From Amycolatopsis lurida (GTDB lineage Bacteria; Actinomycetota; Actinomycetes; Mycobacteriales; Pseudonocardiaceae), in NCBI RefSeq assembly GCF_900105055.1, contig NZ_FNTA01000004.1, forward strand, positions 3,069,501 to 3,133,500: a stretch of DNA of 64,000 bases. The letters run 5' to 3'. Made by a program: the position numbers and the translations under genes. The notes beneath the pieces are model-generated. The model was not told the origin of the DNA, ran no database searches, and saw nothing but the letters and a program-made list of their open reading frames with translations. Shown piece by piece: positions 1-11,129 of the stretch. The stretch's first letter is position 1. Every line of letters starts with the position of its first letter.

Positions 1-84
1 ACTACGCGAGACCGCCCCATGCCGTCCTCCCCAGTCGATCATGACTTCGAGGATCGCCGGTTTTAGGGCCTCAGGAAAGGCCCG

Positions 85-134
85 TCATCCACACCTGTGG
101 ATAACTCCAAGGCTGTGGATAACCCTGTGGACAG
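85..134. promoter_or_regulatory. cluster of DnaA-box-like 9-mers
   Basis: Two perfect TTATCCACA boxes lie on the minus strand (seen as TGTGGATAA at 96-104 and 114-122). One-mismatch boxes flank them: TCATCCACA at 85-93 on the plus strand and TGTGGACAG at 126-134. The two perfect boxes start 18 bp apart. No dnaA, dnaN or gyrB is nearby, so this is not oriC; a DnaA-titrating or DnaA-regulated site, or chance, are the options. The motif match is direct; the function is inference. Confidence 0.4.
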
Positions 135-165
135 GTGTTCGACACCGGAAGTGGCGAACACCTGT
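131..165 (-). terminator. hairpin downstream of the M20 amidohydrolase gene
   Basis: The 11-base arms ACAGGTGTTCG (131-141) and CGAACACCTGT (155-165) are perfectly complementary around a 13-base loop. The hairpin lies 55-90 bp beyond the stop of the minus-strand amidohydrolase gene. There is no U-tract, as is common in high-GC actinobacteria. Its right arm is followed by a 15-bp direct repeat (174-188 and 195-209). Confidence 0.45.
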
Positions 166-173
166 GACCAGGT

Positions 174-209
174 GGACGACACGCGTGATCAGACGGACGA
201 CACGCGTGA
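174..209. repeat. 15-bp direct repeat pair
   Basis: GGACGACACGCGTGA occurs at 174-188 and again at 195-209, with a 21-bp period. Each copy holds the palindromic core ACGCGT. The pair lies just past the end of the amidohydrolase gene; no function is apparent. Confidence 0.5.
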
Positions 210-219
210 CTGGCGTAAC

Positions 220-1518
220 TCAGGCCAGGGTGGCCAGGGCCGTGTGGACCAGCGTGCGGACTCCGCACAGGAGGGAACGCTCGTCGAGGGTGAAGGTCGG
301 GCGGTGGATGTCGGCCATCGGGCCTTCACCGGACCAAACGCCGAGGCGGGCGAAGGCGCCCTGGACGTGCTCCAGGTACCACCCGAAGTCCTCGCCGCCG
401 GACGACTGCTCGGTCCCGGCCACGGCGGTCTCCCCCAACGCGGCTTCGACACCGGCCCGCATCAGGGCGTGCGACTCCGGATCGGAGACGACCGGCGGCA
501 CACCGCGCCGGTAGTCGAGGGAGAACCCGACCCCGGACGGCGCGAGCAGCGACTCCACCGAAGCCGCGACGAGCGGCTCCAGCATCGTCCAGACCTCGTG
601 GTCCGCGGTGCGGAGCGTGCCGCGCAGCACCCCGTCCTGCGGGACGGCGTTGGCGGCCTGCCCGGCGTGCACCGCGCCCCAGACCAGCACGGTCCCGGAT
701 CGCGGGTCTACCCGCCGCGAGAGCACCGCGGGCAGCGACGTGATCACGGTGCCCAGCGCGTGCACCAGGTCCGCGGTCAGGTGCGGCCGCGAGGTGTGCC
801 CGCCCGGCGAGGTGAGCCGCAGCTCGATGAGGTCGGCGGCCGATGTCAGCGCGCCTTCACGCAGCCCGACCTTGCCGACCTCCAGCCGCGGGTCGCAGTG
901 CAGCCCGTAGATCCGCTCGACGCCTTCCATCGCGCCCGCGGCGATCATGTCCAGCGCACCGCCGGGCATGACCTCCTCGGCGGGCTGGAAGATCAGCCGG
1001 ACCCGGCCCGGCAGCTCCGGCGCACCTGCCAGCGCCCTCGCGGCGCCCAGCAGGATCGCGGTGTGCGCGTCGTGCCCGCACATATGCGCGGCGCCGTCGG
1101 TCTTGGAGGCGTACGGGAGCCCCGTGGCCTCGGTCAGCGGCAGGGCGTCCATGTCGGCGCGCAGCGCGACGCAGCGATCGCCGCTGCCGATGTCGCAGAC
1201 CACGCCGGTACCTGTGGGGAGCACCCATGGCTTGAGCCCCACCGAGCGGAGCAGGGACATGACCATTTCGGTCGTGGCGAACTCGTGGCGGGAGAGCTCC
1301 GGGTGCGCGTGGATGTGACGGCGCCACGCGACGACGTCGGTGGCGTTCGCGCGGAGCCAGTCGTCGAGCCAGAAAGGGCCGCGTCCGGCACCAAGGTCAT
1401 GCACAGGTGCCATGCTGACGCCGGCCTCGGAAATCAGCGCGGTGGACGCCTCTTTAGGGGCAACGACGCGACCCTCGGGGTCGCCTGGAATGTCCGGACG
1501 TGAATCGAGCACCGTCAC
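220..1518 (-). CDS. M20-family amidohydrolase (metallopeptidase)
   Basis: This 432-aa protein belongs to the zinc-dependent M20 family that removes acyl groups from amino acids (hippurate hydrolase or N-acyl-amino-acid amidohydrolase type). Visible family motifs in order are HAHPELS near residue 70, a DMDALP metal-ligand segment, MCGHDAHT, FQPAEE with the catalytic glutamate pair, and GLHCDP. The GTG start at 1518 has a GGAGGAGG ribosome binding site 6 nt upstream. It gives an N-terminal extension of about 35 residues; an internal ATG near 1413 would give the more usual ~397 aa. The gene stands alone on the minus strand with a hairpin after its stop. The exact substrate cannot be told from sequence. 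Confidence 0.9.
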   Translation of the reverse strand: MTVLDSRPDIPGDPEGRVVAPKEASTALISEAGVSMAPVHDLGAGRGPFWLDDWLRANATDVVAWRRHIHAHPELSRHEFATTEMVMSLLRSVGLKPWVLPTGTGVVCDIGSGDRCVALRADMDALPLTEATGLPYASKTDGAAHMCGHDAHTAILLGAARALAGAPELPGRVRLIFQPAEEVMPGGALDMIAAGAMEGVERIYGLHCDPRLEVGKVGLREGALTSAADLIELRLTSPGGHTSRPHLTADLVHALGTVITSLPAVLSRRVDPRSGTVLVWGAVHAGQAANAVPQDGVLRGTLRTADHEVWTMLEPLVAASVESLLAPSGVGFSLDYRRGVPPVVSDPESHALMRAGVEAALGETAVAGTEQSSGGEDFGWYLEHVQGAFARLGVWSGEGPMADIHRPTFTLDERSLLCGVRTLVHTALATLA

Positions 1519-1756
1519 GCCGCACCTCCTCCCGCGACACAGTCACCTTCGTCTACCACCGTACGAGTGGTCGCTGAAGGCACGCTGGGTGCCGTTCGAT
1601 CTGTGATACGCATTTGCGATAGATCGTGCACCATGCGGATGGCAAGCCGCTCGTCGAGTGATCGAGCCGGAGATGGCCGGTAGTGGATCTGCGATGAACG
1701 GCTGCGAGAGTTCGGCCCGGGCTAAGCGGAGAGTCCTTCTACTTACCGGTAGCGGT

Positions 1757-2065
1757 TCAGGACTTCTTCTTCTTGGAACGGGCGCGGCGGCCGAGGATCA
1801 CCAGACCGAGCAAGATGGCCGCGGCGACGCCCGCGATGATCTTCCTCTTGGTCTCCTGGCTGTTGGCCTTGTCGGTCTCGGCGGGGTCGAGCACCGGCCC
1901 CGGGGGCGCCTGCGACGGCACCTCGTGCACCGCCGCTGCCTGCGCGATCACCGGCGGGGGCGCCTGGATCTCCGAGAACGGCGCAGCCTGCGCGACCGGC
2001 GCGCAGACGACCAGCCCGGCGGCGACGAGTCCGGCAAGCTGCCCGAGACGAGACCTTTTCGGCAT
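1757..2065 (-). CDS. small secreted, membrane-anchored protein
   Basis: The 102-aa product starts with a clear signal peptide (MPKRSR, then a Leu/Ala/Val-rich core ending near AQA). A ~40-residue Pro/Ala-rich extracellular part follows, then a hydrophobic helix around residues 74-90 and a strongly basic tail ending KKKKS. This is the layout of a cell-wall sorting tail, but no LPxTG precedes the helix, so sortase anchoring is not supported; it may simply be held by the C-terminal helix. No enzymatic domain is visible. It lies just downstream of meaB on the same strand, with a 57-bp gap. The family is not recognised. Confidence 0.65.
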   Translation of the reverse strand: MPKRSRLGQLAGLVAAGLVVCAPVAQAAPFSEIQAPPPVIAQAAAVHEVPSQAPPGPVLDPAETDKANSQETKRKIIAGVAAAILLGLVILGRRARSKKKKS

Positions 2066-2122
2066 GACTCCCTTTCGACGGCGTAGCGCGAATCCGATTC
2101 TGCACTCTGCCGGGTTCCCCCG

Positions 2123-3121
2123 TCAGCCGCCACGCGGAGGACCGGAGAACGCCTCCAGAATCCGTTGCGCGGCCAGCGTCGGGGTCAGCTCACCGTCCCG
2201 GACCGCCCGTTCGACGTCGGGAACGACCGCTCGCACGTCCGGATGCGAAGCGAGCCGTCCGAGGAGCTGTTCCCGGACCATCGACCAGGTCCACTCCACC
2301 TGCTGCCGTCGCCGCCGTCCGTCCAGTTCACCCGAAGCGGTCAAAACCTCGCGGTGACGGCCGATTTCTGCCCACACGTCGTCGAGTCCGACGTCGGTGA
2401 GCGCGCTGCAGGTCAGTACCGGCGGCGTCCACTCGGCGTCCCGTCCGTAGATCATCCGCAGCGCGCCGGCGAGTTCGCGGGCGGCGCGTTTCGCGTCGCG
2501 TTCGTGGTCGCCGTCGGCCTTGTTGACCGCGATGACGTCCGCCAGTTCGAGGACACCCTTCTTGATGCCCTGCAGCTGGTCGCCGGTGCGGGCGAGGGTC
2601 AGGAACAGGAAGTGGTCGACCATGTTCGCCACGGTCACCTCGGACTGTCCGACACCGACGGTCTCGACCAGCACGATGTCGTATCCGGCCGCTTCCATCA
2701 GCACGATCGTCTCGCGGGTCGCCCGCGCGACGCCGCCGAGCGTGCCCGAAGTCGGCGAAGGGCGGATGAACGCCTTCGGGTCGACAGCGAGGCGCGCCAT
2801 GCGGGTCTTGTCGCCCAGGATCGAGCCGCCGGTCCGCGTCGACGACGGGTCGACGGCCAGCACGGCGACCTTGTGCCCGGCCCCGGTCAGATCCGTGCCG
2901 AGCTGATCGATGAAGGTCGACTTGCCGACACCGGGAACGCCGGTGATGCCGACGCGCCGCGCGCCGCCCGCGTGCGGGAGCAGCTCGACCAGCAGTTCCT
3001 GCGCCTGTGCCCGGTGGTCCTCCCGGTTGGACTCGACCAGCGTGATCGCCCGGGACAGCAGGCCGCGGTCACCCGCGAGGACGCCTTTGGCGAGCGCCCC
3101 GACGTCGATCTTGCGCGGCAA
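2123..3121 (-). CDS. meaB: methylmalonyl-CoA mutase-associated GTPase MeaB
   Basis: MeaB is a G3E-type P-loop GTPase that chaperones adenosylcobalamin loading and protects methylmalonyl-CoA mutase from inactivation. The 332-aa protein shows Walker A GVPGVGKST (residues 61-69), the DPSSTRTGGSILGDKTRM switch segment, VETVGVGQSE and the guanine-specificity NKAD motif. Length and order are typical of the ArgK/MeaB family. It starts 3 bp after the stop of mutB, so it is translationally linked to it. The position as last gene of the mutase operon supports the role. Confidence 0.95.
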   Translation of the reverse strand: MPRKIDVGALAKGVLAGDRGLLSRAITLVESNREDHRAQAQELLVELLPHAGGARRVGITGVPGVGKSTFIDQLGTDLTGAGHKVAVLAVDPSSTRTGGSILGDKTRMARLAVDPKAFIRPSPTSGTLGGVARATRETIVLMEAAGYDIVLVETVGVGQSEVTVANMVDHFLFLTLARTGDQLQGIKKGVLELADVIAVNKADGDHERDAKRAARELAGALRMIYGRDAEWTPPVLTCSALTDVGLDDVWAEIGRHREVLTASGELDGRRRRQQVEWTWSMVREQLLGRLASHPDVRAVVPDVERAVRDGELTPTLAAQRILEAFSGPPRGG

Positions 3122-3124
3122 GGT

Positions 3125-5292
<2,168 letters not shown>

Positions 5293-5296
<4 letters not shown>

Positions 5297-7161
5297 TGCA
5301 CTCCGAGCTCGGTCAACGTGCCGGTCAGGATTTCCAGGGCGTCGCAGCCCGTGTACAGGTAGCCCGTGACGTCCGGGTGGTCGCCGGGTTTTCCGGCGAG
5401 CAGCACCGACGTGGCACCGGCTTCCTTCAGGGCCTTCGCGACGCTGTCGGCTTCCTCCGCGTAGGAGGTGTTGCTTCCGCAGAGGCAGGCGACCTTCGTT
5501 CCGCTGGCCCGGAATTCCGCGATGACGTCCTCGGTCGCACCGGGGTTCACGGCCTCGATCCCGCCGGCTTGGAACAGGTTCGCCACGAAACTCGCCCGCG
5601 CGGTGTGCGCCGCGACCGGGCCGAGCGTGGCCAGGAAGACGCGAGGACGGCTCGGATGCGCGTCCGCCCGGTCTCGCAGGGCCTCGAACGCTTCGGCGTA
5701 CCGGTGGCGGGGCAGGCCGCCGCCCGGCAGGTCTTCGACGGCGTCGCGGACTACGGTCTTCTCGGTCAGATTGGGGAATTCGCTGACGCCGGTGATCGGA
5801 TCACGCCGGGTCGCGAGCCGCTTCGACCGCTTCTCCCACGTTTCGGCGAGCCGTGCGGCGAGCGCGCCGGAGGCCAGTTCGGCCTCGATGCCGCCCGCCG
5901 CCTCGATGGCGGTGAACTCGCGCCACGCGGCCTTGGCCAGGTCTTCGGTGAGGTTCTCGACGTACCAGGAGCCGCCCGCCGGGTCGATGACACCGGCCAG
6001 TTTGGACTCCTCCAGCAGCACGGCGTGCGTGTTGCGCGCGATCCGCGCGGAGAACGCGTCCGGCTGGCCGATCGCGGCGTCGAACGGGAGCACGGTGATC
6101 GCGTCCGCGCCGCCGACTCCCGCGCCGAAACAGGCGAGCGTGGTCCGCAGCATGTTCACCCACGGGTCACGCTGCGTCAGCATCGCGGGCGAGGTGACCG
6201 CGTGCTGCCGCATGCCGGACGCCTTGCCGCCGGAAACCTCGGTGACGCGGGCCCACAGGCGCCGCGCGGCGCGGAACTTGGCGATCGTGAGGAACTGGTC
6301 CGCCGTGGCGGCGAGCCGGAATTCGATCTGCCCGGCCGCGGTGTCGACGTCCAGCCCCGCTTCGGTGAGCACCCGCAGGTAGGCGACACCCGCGGCGATG
6401 GTCGCGCCGAGTTCCTGCGCGTCCGAGCCGCCCGCCTCGTGGAACGGCAGGCCGTCGGCGACGATCGTCCGCACCTTCGGGTGACTGACGGCGACCTGTG
6501 CCGCCAATTCAGCGGCGGGGGCGAGCGGATGCGCCGAACCGGTACGCGCGGCCGACCCGATCGGGTCGGCGCCGAGGGTCGCGGTGACCGCGCTCGCCGG
6601 GATCTCGCGTTCGGCGAAAAGGGCGAACAACTCGTTCGCGGCGGCTTCGTACTCGTCGCCCGCGTCGAGAGTGACAGGCGCGAGGTCGATGTAGACCTCG
6701 TTCAACGCGTCGCCCAGATCGGCGACGGAGACGCCGTGCGCACCGGCGCGCAGCCAGATGGAGCTGACGCCGCCTTCGAGGTCGGCGAGGATCGCGGCGT
6801 TCGTGGCCTTGGCGTCGCGGCGCGCGTATCGGGCACGGATGTCCCAGCCGGTCGTCACCGCGCCCTCGGGCCGGGCGCTTCTCACGAACGGCGGAAGACC
6901 GGGGAACCCTGTCCCCTCGACGGTGTCTTCGGCGGTGTAGAGCGGCTGGATCTCCAGACCGTCATACGTCCGGGTGACGAGCTTGCTTTCGGGCAGGCCG
7001 TCGAACGACTCGTCGATGGCCCCGCTCTTGCGCAGCACGCCGGCCACGAGTTCCCGCCACTGCTCCCGGCTCGCTTCGGGGAACTCCGCCGCGAGCTTCA
7101 GCTCTTCGGGCGAGTCAGGGGTCGGCACTGACTCCGTCTCGGCCACTTCCGTCATAACCAT
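5293..7161 (-). CDS. mutA: methylmalonyl-CoA mutase small subunit
   Basis: This 622-aa protein is the non-catalytic partner in the heterodimeric bacterial mutase. It aligns in architecture with the large subunit (N-terminal barrel, C-terminal B12-like fold) but lacks the cobalt-binding DxHxxG: the equivalent region reads [12 protein letters not shown]. That is what the small subunit is known to look like, so it is not decay. It is the first gene of the mutA-mutB-meaB operon. A second in-frame ATG lies two codons into the chosen start. Confidence 0.95.
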
Positions 7162-7284
7162 CGATGCTAACGGCCCTCAAGTGGCGTTACCTGTGACGCT
7201 AGTCGCGCCGAAGGGGTGGCCTGATCACTCCGACAGGGCACGGCGCATGGGTCCGCCACACGGGCATACGACACAATTGGGCCC

Positions 7285-9060
7285 GTGCCGTCCGACACCC
7301 CCGAGCCCAGCGAGAGTCCCGGCGACGAGAAGCGTGTGGTCGCCGGCCGATATCGGTTGCGCTCGGTCATCGGATCAGGGTCGATGGGCACGGTCTGGTC
7401 GGCCTACGACGAGTTCCTGCACCGTCCCGTCGCGGTCAAAGAGGTCCGCCTCCCGCCCGGCGTGCCGGCGTCGCAAGCCGACGAACTGCGCGAGCGGACC
7501 CTGCGCGAAGCCCGCGCGATCGCCGTCCTGAGTCACCCGAACGTGATCATCCTGCACGACGTCGCGCGCGAGAACGACGAGCCGTTCGTGGTCATGGAGC
7601 TGCTGCCGTCGCGCAGCCTCGCGCATATCCTGCGCGACCACGGGCCGCTGACGGTCGAGCAGGCGGCGGCGGTCGGCATCGCGGTGGCGTCCGCGCTCGA
7701 AGCCGCGCACGCCGCCGGCATCACCCACCGTGACGTCAAACCGGGCAACGTCCTCGTCGCGGGTGACGGCCGCATCAAGCTCACCGACTTCGGCATCGCG
7801 CGCAACGTCTCCGAAGCCACCATGACCCGGACAGGGATGATGCTGGGCTCGCCCGCCTACATCGCGCCCGAGGTCGCTTCCGGTGGTGCCGTCGTCCCCG
7901 CCGCGGACCTCTGGGGTCTCGGCGCGACGCTGTTCGCCGCCATCGAGGGCTCGCCGCCCTACGACGCCGACGGCGACCCGCTCGAAACGGTCGGCAAGGT
8001 CGTCAACGGGAAGGTTCCGAAGCCCGGCCCCGGTCCGCTGGCCGACGTGATCGGCGCGCTCATGAAGAAGGAGCCGTCGAAGCGGATCACCCTGCGCGAA
8101 GTGCGCCGCCGGCTGTACCCGTTGCAGGCCAAGACGCTCATCGACCTCTTCCCCGCCGAGCTGTTCCACACGCCCGACGGCAAGAAGACCACCGCCCATC
8201 TCGACGCGACCGACACCCAGGTGCTCAAGCCGGTCGCGCCGGAAAAGCCGGGCGAGGGCACGAGTTCCGAACTCGCCGCCGACCCCGGGCCACTGCCGTT
8301 CCTGAACCAGCCCGCGCCGGCGCCTCCCGCCGAACTACCGCCGATGCCGACCGTCACACCGACGCCGACGCGCCCTCCGGGGCGGTCAGGGCGGTCGGCG
8401 GTGGGCACGGTGGTGCTGGCGCTCGCGTCGGTCGTCCTCTTCCTGCTGGCCGCTGGAGGCGGATTCGTGCTGGCCAGGGCCGTCGGCGGGCAGGACCTGC
8501 GGCCGCCGGAAAAGGTGCAGCAGGGCGACACGGTCATCACTCAGCCGCCGCCGAAACTGATCACGCAGCAGGGTGACGCCAGCACGGTGAACGGCCTCAA
8601 GGGCGGCCGGTTCAGCATCGGCGTCCCGGAAGGCTGGCAGAAGTTCGTCGCGCCGCATGTCACCAAGGGCGTGCCGAGCACCGTGGTGCAGTACGTCTCA
8701 CCCGACGGCCGCCAGGTCATCCGGGTCGAGCGGCTGAGCGGTTTCCTGTCGAGCAGCCCGCCGCCCGCCTACTTCAGCTGGCTGAAGAGCCAGCATCCCG
8801 AAATCGCCCTCATCGGCGAGCCGACCACCGTGCCCGGCCGGGGCGACAACAGCCAGCGGTACACCTACCGGACGACCGAGCGCGCCGCCGGGAGCCGGGA
8901 CGCCGTGAACGAGAGCATCACCCGCACGACGTACATGGACCTGTTCAGCGGCGGCACGGACCTCTGGATCCTCTCGGTGACGTCGCCGATCGAGCAGGAG
9001 AATTCCGCGAAGACCGCGATCTTCGAGCCCGTGGCGCTTTCCCTCATCGTCGACGGCTGA
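7285..9060 (+). CDS. membrane-anchored Ser/Thr protein kinase (PknB/Hanks type)
   Basis: The 591-aa protein is a bacterial Hanks-type receptor kinase. The kinase domain (about 20-285) has the glycine loop IGSGSMGTVW, lysine K52 in VAVKEV, the catalytic HRDVKPGN loop near 150, DFGIAR near 169 and GSPAYIAPE. A Pro-rich linker leads to one transmembrane helix near 372-394 and a ~195-residue outer domain with no PASTA repeat visible. The GTG start at 7285 is the only one that keeps the short acidic N-terminus. It is divergent from mutA. What it senses or phosphorylates is unknown. Confidence 0.92.
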   Translation: MPSDTPEPSESPGDEKRVVAGRYRLRSVIGSGSMGTVWSAYDEFLHRPVAVKEVRLPPGVPASQADELRERTLREARAIAVLSHPNVIILHDVARENDEPFVVMELLPSRSLAHILRDHGPLTVEQAAAVGIAVASALEAAHAAGITHRDVKPGNVLVAGDGRIKLTDFGIARNVSEATMTRTGMMLGSPAYIAPEVASGGAVVPAADLWGLGATLFAAIEGSPPYDADGDPLETVGKVVNGKVPKPGPGPLADVIGALMKKEPSKRITLREVRRRLYPLQAKTLIDLFPAELFHTPDGKKTTAHLDATDTQVLKPVAPEKPGEGTSSELAADPGPLPFLNQPAPAPPAELPPMPTVTPTPTRPPGRSGRSAVGTVVLALASVVLFLLAAGGGFVLARAVGGQDLRPPEKVQQGDTVITQPPPKLITQQGDASTVNGLKGGRFSIGVPEGWQKFVAPHVTKGVPSTVVQYVSPDGRQVIRVERLSGFLSSSPPPAYFSWLKSQHPEIALIGEPTTVPGRGDNSQRYTYRTTERAAGSRDAVNESITRTTYMDLFSGGTDLWILSVTSPIEQENSAKTAIFEPVALSLIVDG

Positions 9061-9413
9061 CCCGGCGGATTCCCCACCGGCCGGAATTGTCGCGAGTGTT
9101 TTGGGCGTTCCCATGAAAGACATGCCGGATCTGGCGTGATCGAAGCCCTGGGGCGTTCGCTGTCTTCAGGACGAGACGGGCCGGCGTCCACAAGTGCGCC
9201 CGATTAGCGCCATGATGTCCGGTTCTCGCGGGCGTCGTGAGTGATAAGTGTCGTTCTAACACTCCTTAGCACTCACGACCCCGCGCGGAACTGGCCTCGC
9301 CCACGACTTCCCCCTCACGACACCCGGACAGAACACTCAAATCGCGTCCACAAGGGAGCCTCAGGGCCCCTTGCGAGCGGTCGCCCCCGCATGCGACGTG
9401 AAGGAAGCGTCCT
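9061..9413. other. 353-bp gene-free gap between convergent genes
   Basis: No coding region is credible here. The gap holds a family A palindrome (9234-9279) and a family F hairpin (9387-9418) that runs into the MerR gene. A short inverted pair CAAGGG/CCCTTG lies near 9350-9373. Nothing is recognised in 9061-9233. Confidence 0.6.
9234..9279. repeat. palindromic repeat family A, copy 1
   Basis: The arms GTCGTGAGTG (9234-9243) and CACTCACGAC (9270-9279) are perfectly complementary. An inner stem pairs AGTGT with ACACT around a CGTTCTA loop. The same arms and core recur at 21152-21199 and 35182-35229. It lies between the convergent kinase and MerR genes, so a bidirectional terminator role is likely. 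Confidence 0.8.
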
Positions 9414-9418
9414 TCAGC
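9387..9418 (-). repeat. palindromic repeat family F, copy 1
   Basis: Read on the minus strand this begins GCTGAAGGACGCTTCCTTCA and ends in GCATGCGG, closely matching the arm of the family F element at 40441-40519. TGAAGGA and TCCTTCA form a 7-bp stem with a 4-base loop (9399-9416). The TGA in the arm (9414-9416) is the stop codon of the MerR gene. Confidence 0.7.
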
Positions 9419-10085
9419 CCTCCCGGGCGAAGTAAGCCTTCGAAGCACGCTGCTGCGCCAGCCTCCGTAACACCGAGAGCAGCCTGTCCCCGAGAAGCGT
9501 CTCCACGACGGCGATCTCGATGATCTGCTCCAGCGACTCGATCCCGGCGATCGCTTCGAAGTCCAGTTCGGCGGTCCGGTCGGCGATCTCGGCGTAGTCG
9601 TCGAGGTGGTCGAGGTACCAGCCGTGCCCGACCTCGCGGATCGTGCACAGGACGCCGACCAGGGCCTGGATGACCAGGTCGTCGTCCTTGCAGGGCCAGC
9701 CGCGGCGCTCGGTGAGGTCCCGGACCGTCGCGAGCGCCCATTCGCGGGCTTCGTCGTCGGCGACCTGCCGTGGGGGCGTGATGCTCTGCTGGGCGATGCC
9801 GAGGATGTGGTGGGGGCTGGCTTCCCCGGCGTCGACCGCGGCGAGCACCTCTCCGACCGTCGCGAGCGACAGGCCGCCGACCTCCATCAGCGCCCTGATC
9901 AGCTTGATCCGCTGGACGTGCCCCTCGCCGTACTTCGCCTGGTTGGGGCTGGTCCGCTCACCCGGCGGGAGCAGCCCTTCCCGCAGGTAGTACTTGATCG
10001 TGGCGACCGGGAGCCCGGCTTTCTCGCTCAGTTCGGCCATCCGCACGCGTGCGTTCTCCGATCTCGGGGACGGTTCCAGGGGCAT
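9414..10085 (-). CDS. MerR-family transcriptional regulator
   Basis: The 223-aa protein carries an N-terminal MerR winged helix-turn-helix (MAELSEKAGLPVATIKYYLREG, about residues 16-37), followed by the typical SPNQAKYGEGHVQRIKLIRALMEVG segment. The ~130-residue C-terminal part is an unrecognised, mostly helical effector region, longer than in metal-sensing MerR proteins. It is transcribed away from a two-gene membrane-protein operon, which is its most likely target. The start at 10085 is the furthest upstream; a start at the MAELSEK methionine is also possible. The stop codon lies inside a hairpin. Confidence 0.85.
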   Translation of the reverse strand: MPLEPSPRSENARVRMAELSEKAGLPVATIKYYLREGLLPPGERTSPNQAKYGEGHVQRIKLIRALMEVGGLSLATVGEVLAAVDAGEASPHHILGIAQQSITPPRQVADDEAREWALATVRDLTERRGWPCKDDDLVIQALVGVLCTIREVGHGWYLDHLDDYAEIADRTAELDFEAIAGIESLEQIIEIAVVETLLGDRLLSVLRRLAQQRASKAYFAREG

Positions 10086-10103
10086 CCCTGAAGATTTCTC
10101 AGG

Positions 10104-10146
10104 ATGGATAGCTTAGGTTCCCATAACGGAGAGCTTGACTATCCAT
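10104..10146. promoter_or_regulatory. inverted repeat in the MerR/membrane-protein divergent promoter
   Basis: ATGGATAG (10104-10111) and CTATCCAT (10139-10146) are perfect 8-bp inverted arms 27 bp apart, in the short gap between the divergent MerR and membrane-protein genes. The right arm lies just before the GGGAGGG ribosome binding site of the rightward gene. It is a candidate operator for the MerR protein; this is inferred from position. Confidence 0.45.
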
Positions 10147-10160
10147 TCTGGGAGGGACCC

Positions 10161-11129
10161 ATGACCATCTTGACCGATCTCCGCGAGAGAACCCGCACCT
10201 GGCACCGCGGTTCGTATCGCCTGGCCCAGGCCTTCGCCGTGATCACCGTGCTGTGCGTACTGGCCATGCTGATCGACCAGCGGACACTGAACGGCGCGCC
10301 GCTCTGGGCGAAGCTGTTCAAATTCGCCGTCTCCGCGGCGCTGTACTTCTTCACCTGGAGCTGGCTCGTCTCGCTCCTGCCGAAGTTCCGGCGGACCGCG
10401 TACTGGCTGACGAACGTCCTCGTCGTGTGCTTCACGATCGAGTACGTGCTGATGGTGGTCCAGACCATCCGCGTCCGCGTGAGTCACTTCAACAACGAGA
10501 CCCCGCTGGACGCCACGATCTTCGCCGTCATGGCCGGGACGATCGCCGTGCTGTGGGTGGTCAACCTCGTGCTGACGATCGCCGTCCTGTTCCTCCGGCT
10601 CCCCGATCGGGCGACGGCGTGGGCGGCCAAGATCGGCGCGATCCTCGGCGTGCTCGGGCTCTCGCTGGCCACGCTGATGACCAGCCCGACCCCGGAACAG
10701 CAGGCCATGCTCGACGCGACCGGCCAGTCCGCGATGGTCGGCGCGCATACCGTCGGGCTCCCCGACGGCGGCCCCGGCCTGCCGATCCTCGGCTGGAGCA
10801 CGGTCGGCGGCGACCTGCGGATCCCGCATTTCCTCGGCCTGCACGGGCTTCAGGTCCTCCCCTTGCTCGCGCTCACCCTCGGTGTCCTGGCGGCGCGCTA
10901 CCCGCGGCTTCGCGACGACGTCCTCAGGCTGCGGCTGGTGGTGATCGCCGGCATCGGCTACGCGGGCCTTCTCGCCCTGCTGACTTGGCAAGCGCTACGC
11001 GGCCAGTCGATCGTCGCCCCCGACTCCCAGACCCTGACCGCCTTCGCCCTGCTCGTGGCGGGCGTCGCCTTTAGCGGGCTAATCGCGATCGGGCGGCCGG
11101 CGCGGGAGCTGGAGGCATCGCCGCGATGA
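10161..11129 (+). CDS. multi-pass membrane protein of unknown function
   Basis: The 322-aa protein has about eight hydrophobic segments, for example AVITVLCVLAMLI, VSAALYFFTWSWLV and TIAVLWVVNLVLTIAVLFL, with short basic loops. The ATG at 10161 is chosen over an upstream in-frame one because GGGAGGG lies 5 nt before it. The last 20 codons are built on a family C palindromic repeat (11067-11090). The gene overlaps the next by 4 bp and is divergent from a MerR regulator. The family is not recognised. Confidence 0.75.
   Translation: MTILTDLRERTRTWHRGSYRLAQAFAVITVLCVLAMLIDQRTLNGAPLWAKLFKFAVSAALYFFTWSWLVSLLPKFRRTAYWLTNVLVVCFTIEYVLMVVQTIRVRVSHFNNETPLDATIFAVMAGTIAVLWVVNLVLTIAVLFLRLPDRATAWAAKIGAILGVLGLSLATLMTSPTPEQQAMLDATGQSAMVGAHTVGLPDGGPGLPILGWSTVGGDLRIPHFLGLHGLQVLPLLALTLGVLAARYPRLRDDVLRLRLVVIAGIGYAGLLALLTWQALRGQSIVAPDSQTLTAFALLVAGVAFSGLIAIGRPARELEASPR
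11067..11090 (+). repeat. family C palindromic repeat inside a coding sequence
   Basis: The core TTTAGCGGGCTAATCGCGAT here is identical to the copies at 24323 and 49891, which are intergenic. In this copy it is translated in frame as part of the membrane protein's C-terminal helix. It shows that the element can be accommodated in an open reading frame. Confidence 0.7.

Noticed and set aside
85-134. Replication origin
   Set aside because: DnaA boxes are present, but there is no dnaA, dnaN, gyrB or AT-rich unwinding region around them.
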